A stretch of DNA of 64,000 nucleotides. It comes from an uncultured Opitutia bacterium. GTDB lineage: Bacteria > Verrucomicrobiota > Verrucomicrobiia > Opitutales > Opitutaceae. Below the pieces are notes generated by a model that saw nothing but the letters and a program-made list of their open reading frames with translations, made no database searches and had not been told where the DNA came from. The position numbers were made by a program, and so were the translations under genes. The DNA is taken from NCBI GenBank assembly GCA_903877135.1, contig CAIRCN010000058.1, positions 1 to 64,000 of the forward strand, written 5' to 3'. How positions within the stretch are numbered: the first letter of the stretch is position 1; every line of letters begins with the position of its first letter. Below are positions 35,677-42,878 of this stretch, in pieces.

Positions 35677-36465
35677 ATGAAGAACCTGCCCTTCGCCCTC
35701 AGCGTGCTGGCCGTGATCAGCGCGGCCCTGTTTGCTGTGCTCTATGTTCGCTTGGGCAACTCCAAACGGCTGCTACAGACACAGCTCGCCACGGCCAACA
35801 CCCGCGCCGCCGGCCTGACGGCCCAACTCGCCCGGGCGGCCGAGCAAAACAATGCCTTGGAAAAACGCCTCATCACGCTCGATTCCGACCTCGGCACGGC
35901 CAAATCGCGCCTCACCGCCACCGAAGCGCGCAACATCCAACTCGGCCGCGAACTGGCACAAGCTAAGGCCCTCGTCACGGCTCACGAGCAGACCGAGCGC
36001 AATCTCGGCGGCGAAATCGCCGCACTCAAGCGTGACCTTCCCGCGGCGCCCGCCGCCGCAGTCTCGCGGGAGACAGTCGCAGCCGACCAGACCACCATCG
36101 CCGAGTTGGAGCGCCAGCTCGCCAACGCCCAGCACGGCGCCGCTGCGCCCGCCATCACGGGCGCCTCGACCGCCGTGTTTGCCAGCCAGCCAGCGCCGCC
36201 GGTGCCGCCCGACCCGGCGTCAGCCACATTGTCAGCCACTGTCCTCAGCGTCGGACCAAAAGCCCCTTTGTCGTGCTCAACTGCGGCGCAACTCAGGGCG
36301 CCGCGACAAGCCAGCTCTTTTCGATTTAGCGTGGAACCGATGTGCTCGCCACGGTTCTCATCAGTGATGTTCGGACCCATTTCTCTGTTGCCCAGGTGCA
36401 GCCCGCTTCCCTCCATGGGGCCTTGCATAAAGGCGATTCCGCGCTATCAACCCACTAAGTCATGA
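35677..36465 (+). pseudogene. Membrane-anchored coiled-coil protein with broken 3' end
   Basis: The first 190 residues look intact: an N-terminal membrane helix (LPFALSVLAVISAALFAVLY) and a long coiled coil (residues 28-125), then a Pro/Ala linker. From ATVLSVGPK (about 36238-36261) the open frame becomes non-protein-like. A shift of one base near 36260-36268 restores FVVLNCGATQGAATSQLFSI, a TAG at 36327-36329, then RGTDVLATVLISDVRTHFSV and so on to a TAA at 36456-36458. That C-terminal beta domain reads like a genuine conserved domain, so the gene carries a frameshift plus a nonsense codon. Either a recent pseudogene or a truncated protein is produced. Confidence 0.7.
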
Positions 36466-36626
36466 ACATCTTTAAGAAACCCCTCCTCGGCCTACTCCTC
36501 CTCGCCTTCGGCGCTCTCCTCGGCGGCTGCTCGACCCGCACCCCGCAGGACACTTCGATTCCCTGGAGCCGTCCCGCCGACTGGGAAGGCCAGATGCCCG
36601 GTATGGGCACTGGCACCGGACGCTGA
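36462..36626 (+). CDS. Small lipoprotein
   Basis: A 54-residue protein too short for usual ORF filters. It starts MNIFKKPLLGLLLLAFGALL and has a perfect lipobox LGGC (Cys23), then a short Ser/Thr/Pro-rich mature part ending WEGQMPGMGTGTGR. The mature part is only about 32 residues. It overlaps the last four bases of the frame before it and ends 20 bp ahead of a hairpin terminator. Small lipoproteins of this size occur in many Gram-negative genomes; function unknown. Confidence 0.75.
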   Translation: MNIFKKPLLGLLLLAFGALLGGCSTRTPQDTSIPWSRPADWEGQMPGMGTGTGR

Positions 36627-36648
36627 TCCCCGGCACAATGTTTGAGAA

Positions 36649-36674
36649 AATCCGGCCTCGCGCCGGATTTTTTT
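36649..36674 (+). terminator. Rho-independent terminator ahead of rsmI
   Basis: AATCCGGC pairs with GCCGGATT around the 5-nt loop CTCGC, followed by a T run that ends at the base before the rsmI ATG (36675). It closes the small-lipoprotein transcript. Because the rsmI start codon directly follows the T run, rsmI must be either leaderless or read through from it. Confidence 0.75.
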
Positions 36675-37400
36675 ATGACCGACACTCCCGCCCCCAACGC
36701 CTCGCTCACACCGCTGCCCGGCAAGCTCTACGTCGTCGCGACGCCCATCGGCAACCTCGCCGACCTCACCGAGCGGGCCCGTGCCATCCTGAGCGCCGTC
36801 GATCTCATCGCCTGCGAGGACACCCGCACAACCGGTGCCATGCTCAGCCGGTTCGGCCTGCACCGGCCGCTCGTCTCCTACCACGAACACAACGAAACCG
36901 AGGCCGCCGAGCGCCTTGCCGGCGAACTCACCGCGGGCAAGTCTATCGCTGTCGTCACCGACGCCGGCACACCAGGACTGAGCGATCCCGGTTTCCGCCT
37001 CGTGCGCGCCTGTCGCCGCCGCGGTCTACCCGTCGTCCCTGTGCCCGGTGCCTGTGCGCTCACCGCCGTGCTCAGTGCCAGCGGACTGCCGACTAACGGT
37101 TTTCTCTTTGTCGGATTTCTTCCGCCGAAGAGCGCCGCACGGATTGCCTTCCTCGAAAAATACCGCGCCTTCGACTATACGCTCGCCCTCTATGAAAGCT
37201 GCCACCGCGTCGACAAGGCCGTCGCCGAGATCGCCGCCACACTCGGTCCGCACCGCGTGATCTGCATCGCCAAGGAAGTCACCAAGCTCCACGAAACATT
37301 TCTCGTCGGCCCTGCCGCCGACGTTCAGACGCGCCTCGCGAAAACGAGCCTCAAAGGCGAATTTGTCCTGCTGATCGCCCCGGCAGACTTCACCCTCTGA
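36675..37400 (+). CDS. rsmI: 16S rRNA 2'-O-ribose C1402 methyltransferase
   Basis: A 241-residue SAM-dependent enzyme of the tetrapyrrole methylase fold. It opens LYVVATPIGNLADLTERA and has CEDTRTTGAMLSRFG, SYHEHNETE, VTDAGTPGLSDPG and SGLPTNGFLFVGFLP, the RsmI signature set. The start follows directly on a terminator T run. Its last 11 bases overlap the end of the opposite-strand pseudouridine synthase gene (convergent overlap). Confidence 0.95.
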   Translation: MTDTPAPNASLTPLPGKLYVVATPIGNLADLTERARAILSAVDLIACEDTRTTGAMLSRFGLHRPLVSYHEHNETEAAERLAGELTAGKSIAVVTDAGTPGLSDPGFRLVRACRRRGLPVVPVPGACALTAVLSASGLPTNGFLFVGFLPPKSAARIAFLEKYRAFDYTLALYESCHRVDKAVAEIAATLGPHRVICIAKEVTKLHETFLVGPAADVQTRLAKTSLKGEFVLLIAPADFTL

Positions 37401-38151
37401 CCAGCGGCGCGGTTTCTGGCGTCGGCGACCCCAGCAGTCCGTGCGCGGCGCAGAAGTCGCGCAAATCCTCCGGCAACGGCGCGGTGAACACCTGCTCCAC
37501 GCCGGTCGCCCGCAAATCTATCTCCGCGCAATGCAGCGCCTGGCGGGGCAGCAGCAGCTTCACGGCCAGCTCCGGCGTCCAGCCGTGGTCGATGAATTCC
37601 AGGTAGCACAGCGCGTCCGGCCCGTAGATCTTGTCCCCCACCAGCGGGTGCCCGAGCCAGTGGGCGTGCACGCGAATCTGGTGTTTTCGCCCCGTCTCCG
37701 TGACCACACGCGCCAGCGTGAAGCCCCGCCCGACGGCCAGTGGCGCAAAATGCGTCACCGAGGCCTGCCCTTCCTCGCTCACCGCCGACTTGATGAACAC
37801 CGGACTGGTCCGGTCGTCGCCGATCGGCTGATTCACCGTCACCGGGGCGGCCAGTTCGCCGGTGAGGACCGCGAGGTAAACCTTGCCTACGGTGCGCTCC
37901 TGCATGGCGCGCTGCAGCTGGCTCGCCATACGCGCGTCCTTGGCCAGTACCACCAAGCCGCTCGTCTCACGGTCGAGCCGGAAGATGAGATGCATCGTCG
38001 GCAACTGTGTGTATTCGCGGGTCGCGCCGACCAGGCTCGACCATGGGCCTGCCTTGGACGGGTGGCAAACCACGTCGCCCGGCTTCGCCACGACCAAGAG
38101 CCGTTCGTCTTCGTGAACGATCCACGACTTCATTTCCTCCGGCGCGATCAT
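37390..38151 (-). CDS. RluA-family pseudouridine synthase
   Basis: A 253-residue enzyme isomerising uridine in rRNA or tRNA. The catalytic motif is HLIFRLDRETSGLVVLAK with the essential Asp, preceded by DERLLVVAKPGDVVCHPS and followed by GRKHQIRVHAHWLGHPLVGD. There is no S4 domain, so it resembles the short RluA/TruC types. The start at 38151 was chosen because the longer frame overlaps the short-chain dehydrogenase. A start in VFSKRACGWPRRNK is possible. The target uridine is unknown. Confidence 0.92.
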   Translation of the reverse strand: MIAPEEMKSWIVHEDERLLVVAKPGDVVCHPSKAGPWSSLVGATREYTQLPTMHLIFRLDRETSGLVVLAKDARMASQLQRAMQERTVGKVYLAVLTGELAAPVTVNQPIGDDRTSPVFIKSAVSEEGQASVTHFAPLAVGRGFTLARVVTETGRKHQIRVHAHWLGHPLVGDKIYGPDALCYLEFIDHGWTPELAVKLLLPRQALHCAEIDLRATGVEQVFTAPLPEDLRDFCAAHGLLGSPTPETAPLVRG

Positions 38152-38246
38152 CCGCACCGGGCCCTGCTTATTCCGCCGCGGCCAACCGCAGGCCCGCTTG
38201 GAAAACACGTCGTCCGGCCGCGCCTCGCCCGGCTGCTCGGGCGCGC

Positions 38247-39083
38247 TCACCGCTGCACCTGCTTCAGCCGAAAACGCGCCAGCACCAACGCTGCCACGCG
38301 CGCCGCGATTGGTTTGGGCACCTTGGAGCCGAAAAACGCCCCGAGTTTGTTCTTCCACCCCGTGACGACCTGGCTCCGACCCGCGCCGAGGGCACGCAAC
38401 GACGCCAGCACCACTTCTTCGCAAGACATGCTGAGCGCATCGGCGACACTGCCCTGCTTGAGTCCGGCACGCCGGAAGAACTCCGTGGCCGTCGGCCCCG
38501 GGCAAACCGCTAGCGCCCGCACGCCACTGCCGCGCAGCTCCTCGTTGAGCGCCAGACTCCAATGCAGGACAAACGCCTTCGACGCCCCGTAGGCGGCCAG
38601 GTAGGGCGTCGGCTGAAACGCCGCCGTTGAGGCCAGGTTGATGATCGCGCCACCGCGCCTCTTCAACAGTGGCAAAAGCAGTCCGGTCAGGTGCACCAGA
38701 CCCCGGATGTTCACATCCAGCATTTCGAGCTGATGTGCGAGATTGGGCTCAGGAAAGTGCCCGTATGCGCCGAAACCACTGTTATTGATGAGCAACACCC
38801 TTCCGCCCGGCACCTTGCGATCCAAGAACGCGATCACCGCCTCTATCGCCCGTTCGATTTCCTCCGGGCGGGACACATCGCAGGCAAAATGGTTCAATCT
38901 TATTCCCAGATTTATGTCACTCGGATTGCGCCGGGAGAGGTTGCAAAAAACTAGTTCCGGGCTCAGCTTCGCACATATCTGAATGAACGATTTTCCAATA
39001 CCGGAAGATCCGCCGGTCACGACGACGGCCGAGAAAGTGGAGAGCGCTTCGCGTGGCGAGGACACAGAGGTATTGGTGGGCAA
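38247..39083 (-). CDS. Short-chain dehydrogenase/reductase
   Basis: A 278-residue SDR. The NAD(P) motif is VVVTGGSSGIGKSFIQIC near residue 20, then NNSGFGAYGHF, the Ser in INLASTAAFQPTP and the catalytic YGASKAF (Tyr and Lys). The C terminus has a basic end (AALVLARFRLKQVQR). The start codon at 39083 is TTG; a GTG a few codons on is an alternative. It is divergent from hpf, and the pseudouridine synthase lies downstream on the same strand. Substrate unknown. Confidence 0.88.
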   Translation of the reverse strand: MPTNTSVSSPREALSTFSAVVVTGGSSGIGKSFIQICAKLSPELVFCNLSRRNPSDINLGIRLNHFACDVSRPEEIERAIEAVIAFLDRKVPGGRVLLINNSGFGAYGHFPEPNLAHQLEMLDVNIRGLVHLTGLLLPLLKRRGGAIINLASTAAFQPTPYLAAYGASKAFVLHWSLALNEELRGSGVRALAVCPGPTATEFFRRAGLKQGSVADALSMSCEEVVLASLRALGAGRSQVVTGWKNKLGAFFGSKVPKPIAARVAALVLARFRLKQVQR

Positions 39084-39143
39084 TTTTTACACCGGGTCGG
39101 CCTGTCTGGCCCGGTTTGGTAACCCAAAACATAACCCAGAAAC

Positions 39144-39518
39144 ATGAACAGCCAAAACAACCACGAATTGATCGTCTCCGGCATTCACCTTGAACTCACC
39201 CCCTCGCTAAAGACTTTTGTGCGCGAGAAATCTGAGAAGCTGTTTCGCCATGAAGAGCGGATCGTGCGTTTGCGCGTGGAACTGGAGTGCGATTCCAAGG
39301 AGGCCATTGAGACGCGGTTCAAGGTCAAGGGCCACATCAACATCCACGGTCCCGATCTCAATGCCACGGTCCAGTCTGATGAGTGCCACAAGGCCATATC
39401 GCTGCTGGTCGACAAGCTCGACCGCATGCTCATGGAGCGCCATCACATGAACAAGACCAAGCGCAACCATCCGCACCCGGTGGAATTTGACAATGTTGCG
39501 CTGCCCAAGGCGGTCTAG
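39144..39518 (+). CDS. hpf: Ribosome hibernation promoting factor
   Basis: A 124-residue member of the HPF/YfiA family that silences 70S ribosomes in stationary phase. It shows ELIVSGIHLELTPSLKTFV at the start, KLFRHEERIVRLRVELECD and a C-terminal extension (HHMNKTKRNHPHPVEF). The length suggests a short form without the full dimerising tail. A strong terminator follows (39543-39571). Confidence 0.93.
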   Translation: MNSQNNHELIVSGIHLELTPSLKTFVREKSEKLFRHEERIVRLRVELECDSKEAIETRFKVKGHINIHGPDLNATVQSDECHKAISLLVDKLDRMLMERHHMNKTKRNHPHPVEFDNVALPKAV

Positions 39519-39542
39519 AGTCCGATGCCACCTCCAGCTTTC

Positions 39543-39571
39543 ACCCCGCCGGACTCGTCCGACGGGGTTTT
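39543..39571 (+). terminator. Rho-independent terminator after hpf
   Basis: ACCCCGCCGGA pairs with TCCGACGGGGT (one mismatch) around CTCG, then a T-rich tail. It lies 24 bp after the hpf stop. Confidence 0.8.
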
Positions 39572-39666
39572 CATTTTTGGAAACATGGAGCCGCGGGGTT
39601 CACGGCGCGGTGTAAGATAGAGCGCGTTGTTCTCAATGGGCTTCGTTGTCCTGAGGAAAAACCAAG

Positions 39667-40821
39667 TTAGTCCAGCCAGCGGTCGAACCAGGTAAAGGCC
39701 TCCGCCTGCATCGCACGGTTGAACTGGTGGTGGCCCGGATACCATGAGCAGCGATACGTCTCCAGCTGCCCGCTCGCCGCATAGACCCGGCCCAGCATGC
39801 CGTCGGCCCGCTCCATCTCGGCGCGGGTGAAGAACGGGTCGGCGCGGGCGTTGATCACCAGCGTCGGCCGCGGCGCGCGCAGCCCGAGAATCTCCGGGTA
39901 GTCGAGATCGCGCGGGAGGAGCGGGACGTAGCACATCCATGTGTGTGTGTAACTCTTGTGGAGCAGGTAGTCGCGCCACGTCGTCATCATACCCACGCAC
40001 ACCGTGCAGCGGATGCGGTCGTCCAGCCCTGCGAGGAACACCGTGCGTAGGCCGCCGCCGGAAAGTCCGCCGCAGCCGACGCGCGCCGGATCGACATCAG
40101 GCCGGGCACACAGCACATCGAGCGCTACGCGGTCCTCGGCCGCAAACACCCCGGGCCACGTGGTGCCGGCGCTGAAGAGGGATTTCGCCATCACGTGCTC
40201 GTGCTCTGCGGCCCAGTCGTTGTAGGCGGCGACGCCCGCGGGCGAGTCATCGGTGTCGTCCTTCAGGCCCTCGCGCAACTCAGGCGGCACATCCGCGAGC
40301 CGCACCCGCCGGCTACCGAAGGCAAACGCATCGTGCACCAGCACGACGTAGCCGCGGTGCGCCAGCTCATTGGCCCAGGCCAGGCCCTCGTAGGCGTCGT
40401 CGCGATGCTGAACGACGAGCGGATGCACGGCGGGGCTGGTCTGGGTGATCTTCTCCCGGCCGAAAAATTTGAACCGGCCGTGGTCATGCAGCGCCAGCAC
40501 CGCGGGCAGCTTGCCGTTGGCGCCGGTGGGTTTCAGGACCACCGCGCGCGTCGGTGGTCCGTAGGGCAACTGCCATCTGATCTCCTCCACGGCCAGACCG
40601 TCATGCAAAAAACTCCGGCACACTTTCGCCGTGATCCCATCGGGCAGCGACGGCGGCGCCATGCATGCCGTCACGCGGGTGCGCGCGGCAGCCCGGCGGG
40701 TGGCGAATTCACCCGGGGGACAGTGCTGCAACGAAAGCGGGCCCGGCGTTTCCGGCACCAGCGCGGCGGCCCACGGGCCATAGGCGCCAATCATCGATTG
40801 CGTGGGTGGCGAAGCCTTCAT
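39667..40821 (-). CDS. Alpha/beta hydrolase (acetyl-esterase-like)
   Basis: A protein of about 384 residues. The alpha/beta hydrolase core shows PAVLALHDHGRFKFFGREKI, ELAHRGYVVLVHDAFAFGSR and the nucleophile elbow GCGGLSGGGLRTVFLAGL, with RADPFFTRAEME (acid) and WYPGHHQFNRAMQAEAF (His) near the C terminus. This subgroup often de-esterifies sugars, so a deacetylase on amino-sugar glycans is plausible. The ATG at 40821 overlaps the nagA stop by four bases, which couples it to nagA. No signal peptide is visible, so it works in the cytoplasm. Confidence 0.8.
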   Translation of the reverse strand: MKASPPTQSMIGAYGPWAAALVPETPGPLSLQHCPPGEFATRRAAARTRVTACMAPPSLPDGITAKVCRSFLHDGLAVEEIRWQLPYGPPTRAVVLKPTGANGKLPAVLALHDHGRFKFFGREKITQTSPAVHPLVVQHRDDAYEGLAWANELAHRGYVVLVHDAFAFGSRRVRLADVPPELREGLKDDTDDSPAGVAAYNDWAAEHEHVMAKSLFSAGTTWPGVFAAEDRVALDVLCARPDVDPARVGCGGLSGGGLRTVFLAGLDDRIRCTVCVGMMTTWRDYLLHKSYTHTWMCYVPLLPRDLDYPEILGLRAPRPTLVINARADPFFTRAEMERADGMLGRVYAASGQLETYRCSWYPGHHQFNRAMQAEAFTWFDRWLD

Positions 40822-41966
40822 GCGTTCCACTCGACCTCGCGCACCGTTTCGCCGGCCAAGTGGATTTCGATCCTTGAGCCGGTCCCGGTTGCATGGAGCA
40901 GGCAGTAATCGGCCGGGGCGCCGGCGACGACGGCGGGAGCAAGCCCGAGGAACTCAGCCGGCTGCGTTGAGAAAAAAGACCAGGCGCTCTGCAGCGGCCG
41001 ACGCAGCATCGCCGCCGCACGGCGCACGCCCTCGAGCGGGGTGAGGCTGGAGCCGGCATAGTTGGACTTGCCCGGCTGGCGCACGATCCCGTCGGAACCC
41101 ACGTGCACCTGCATGCCCGCTAGCGGAAAAACGCCCGGGCCCGCGCCCGCCGCCGAAATGGCATCGGTGGTGTAGCAGATGCGCGGCGCATCAAGCGCGC
41201 GGTGAAACAGACGAAAAAGCATCGGCGAAACGTGAATCCGGTCGGGAATGATGCTGACCAGCAGGCCCGGCTCGTCGAGCACGCGAAAGACGATGTTGTC
41301 ATGCCGGTTCCACTCAGTCGGGCAGGCATTGCCAAGGTGCGTGTAGCCCTCGGCCCCGGCCGCCACGGCGTCGGCGAGTTGCGCCGGGTTGGCATCGGTG
41401 TGGCCGAGCCAGATGCGAAACCCGAGTTCGCGTGCGCACCGGATCGCCACGGGCGCTCCCGGCCATTCCGGCGCGAGCGTGAGCAACACGCGATCCTCGC
41501 CGGTCACCGCCTTCAGCTCGCGCAGCCGCACCGTCGTGGGCGCCTCCATAAATTCCGGCGGATGTGCGCCGTGAAACCAGGGCTTCGGACTCAAGAACGG
41601 TCCCTCCATGTGCCAGCCCGCGATGCGGCGCTGCAAGAGGGGCGATGCGGCGCGCAGCGCGCGATAGTGTTGCAGCCGGGCAAGCATGCGGTCCCACCGG
41701 TCGGTGATGAGCGTGAGCAAGAAACGGCTACACGCCGCCCCCGCGAGTTCGGCTGCGGCCCGCTCGAGGTCGGCGCGCGTGCAGCGGTCGTTCTGAAAAT
41801 CAACGCCGGCAAAACCATTGACCTGGATGTCCACGAGCGGGGGCAGCAACACGGGCAGCCCGCGGGCGGCGTCGGCCAGCGGGTGCAACGATGCAATCCT
41901 GTCTCCCGCGCACGTCAGCCTGACGGCTTGGCCGGTGCGGTGGTCGATCGCGTCACAGGTGGTCAT
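40818..41966 (-). CDS. nagA: N-acetylglucosamine-6-phosphate deacetylase
   Basis: A 382-residue amidohydrolase converting GlcNAc-6-P to GlcN-6-P. The N-terminal motif is LVDIQVNGFAGVDFQND (Q-x-N in place of H-x-H, as in E. coli NagA), the metal Glu sits in GWHMEGPFLSPK, and the metal His residues in LGHTDAN and YTHLGNA. The catalytic Asp is in YTTDAIS. Other conserved elements are MQVHVGSDGIVRQPGKSNYA and GSSLTPLEGVRRA. It is 18 bp after nagB and overlaps the esterase gene, so the three form a minus-strand operon. Confidence 0.94.
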   Translation of the reverse strand: MTTCDAIDHRTGQAVRLTCAGDRIASLHPLADAARGLPVLLPPLVDIQVNGFAGVDFQNDRCTRADLERAAAELAGAACSRFLLTLITDRWDRMLARLQHYRALRAASPLLQRRIAGWHMEGPFLSPKPWFHGAHPPEFMEAPTTVRLRELKAVTGEDRVLLTLAPEWPGAPVAIRCARELGFRIWLGHTDANPAQLADAVAAGAEGYTHLGNACPTEWNRHDNIVFRVLDEPGLLVSIIPDRIHVSPMLFRLFHRALDAPRICYTTDAISAAGAGPGVFPLAGMQVHVGSDGIVRQPGKSNYAGSSLTPLEGVRRAAAMLRRPLQSAWSFFSTQPAEFLGLAPAVVAGAPADYCLLHATGTGSRIEIHLAGETVREVEWNA

Positions 41967-41984
41967 AGCCGGAGGTGCGCTTGC

Positions 41985-42773
41985 TCAGCGGGAGAGCAGC
42001 GACGCCGAGTCGGTGTCGAGGTACAGGATGGCGTGGGCCTGTCGCCGGAGGAAGCTACCAGGGCAAGCACTCACGACCGGACCCTCTAGCGATGCCTTGA
42101 CGGCGTGGGCTTTGCGCTTCTCTGGCACGACCGCGATCATGCGGCCGACGCGGCAGAGCGTGGGGATCGTCAGCGTGATGGCGTAGGCGGGCACGGCGTC
42201 GATGTTCGGAAAATGCCCCTCACCCACCTGCTGCCAGCGGCATTTTTCGTCGAGCTTCACCAGCTTGATTATTTCCGGGTCGGCAAAGTCAGCCACTGGC
42301 GGATCGTTGAACGCCAAGTGCCCGTTCTCGCCGATGCCCAAGCAGCAGAGGTCCACCGGCGCCGCCGCGAGCTGCGCCGCGTAGTCGCGCATCGCTTTGA
42401 GCGGCTCGAGCGCGTCGCCCTCGATGCAGCGGGCGGCGCCCGGGTGCACGCGGTCGAAGACGCGCTGCTTCAGGTAGCGGCGGAATGAGGCGGGATGCGT
42501 GACCGGCATCCCCAAGTATTCGTCCATGTGAAACAGTTCGACCCGCGACCAGTCAATGCCAGAGCGCTGTGTCAGTTTTTCCAGAAACAGATCCTGCGAG
42601 TTGCCCGTGGCGAGGATCGCCCGGGCGCGGCCACGGGCGGCAATCGCCGCGAGTAGGACTGTGGAAGCATCCTCGGCCGCCTCCGCCGCCAGCTCGGCCA
42701 GGGTTGTAAAAATCCGGACCGGCAGCTGGTCCACATGGAAGGATTTCGCAGGGAAAGGAGGTTCACTTCGCAC
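41985..42773 (-). CDS. nagB: Glucosamine-6-phosphate deaminase
   Basis: A 262-residue enzyme that turns GlcN-6-P into fructose-6-P and ammonia. The motifs ILATGNSQDLFLEKL, LFHMDEYLGMPVTHPASF and CCLGIGENGHLAFNDPP are those of NagB; the catalytic acid in GIGDGH is a Glu here. The start is a GTG at 42773, with a second GTG at VDQLPVRIF as an alternative. First gene of the minus-strand nagB-nagA-esterase operon. Its 5' region faces the GH106-like gene with about 105 bp between, holding a possible shared operator. Confidence 0.92.
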   Translation of the reverse strand: MRSEPPFPAKSFHVDQLPVRIFTTLAELAAEAAEDASTVLLAAIAARGRARAILATGNSQDLFLEKLTQRSGIDWSRVELFHMDEYLGMPVTHPASFRRYLKQRVFDRVHPGAARCIEGDALEPLKAMRDYAAQLAAAPVDLCCLGIGENGHLAFNDPPVADFADPEIIKLVKLDEKCRWQQVGEGHFPNIDAVPAYAITLTIPTLCRVGRMIAVVPEKRKAHAVKASLEGPVVSACPGSFLRRQAHAILYLDTDSASLLSR

Positions 42774-42878
42774 GAATTGAAAGAGCAGCCGGTTTTCCCC
42801 AAGTCAACAGACCAGAACGGAGCGAAGGGGCGCAAATTCGGCTCGACTGGCATAGATACCAATGGACATGTCAGAGCC
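42774..42878. promoter_or_regulatory. Divergent intergenic region with candidate operator
   Basis: This 105-bp gap separates nagB (minus) from the GH106-like gene (plus). TGGCATAGATACCA (42848-42861) is a near-perfect inverted repeat (TGGCAT/ATACCA, one mismatch) ending 17 bp before the GH106-like start. It loosely resembles the TGG...CCA sites of NagR/DasR-type GntR regulators, but two bases longer. No obvious sigma-70 hexamers were found. No regulator gene is present in the window. Confidence 0.35.

Noticed and set aside
37441-38592. A 383-codon plus-strand frame over the pseudouridine synthase
   Set aside because: The minus-strand RluA catalytic motif HLIFRLDRETSG is clear, so the plus frame is a shadow.
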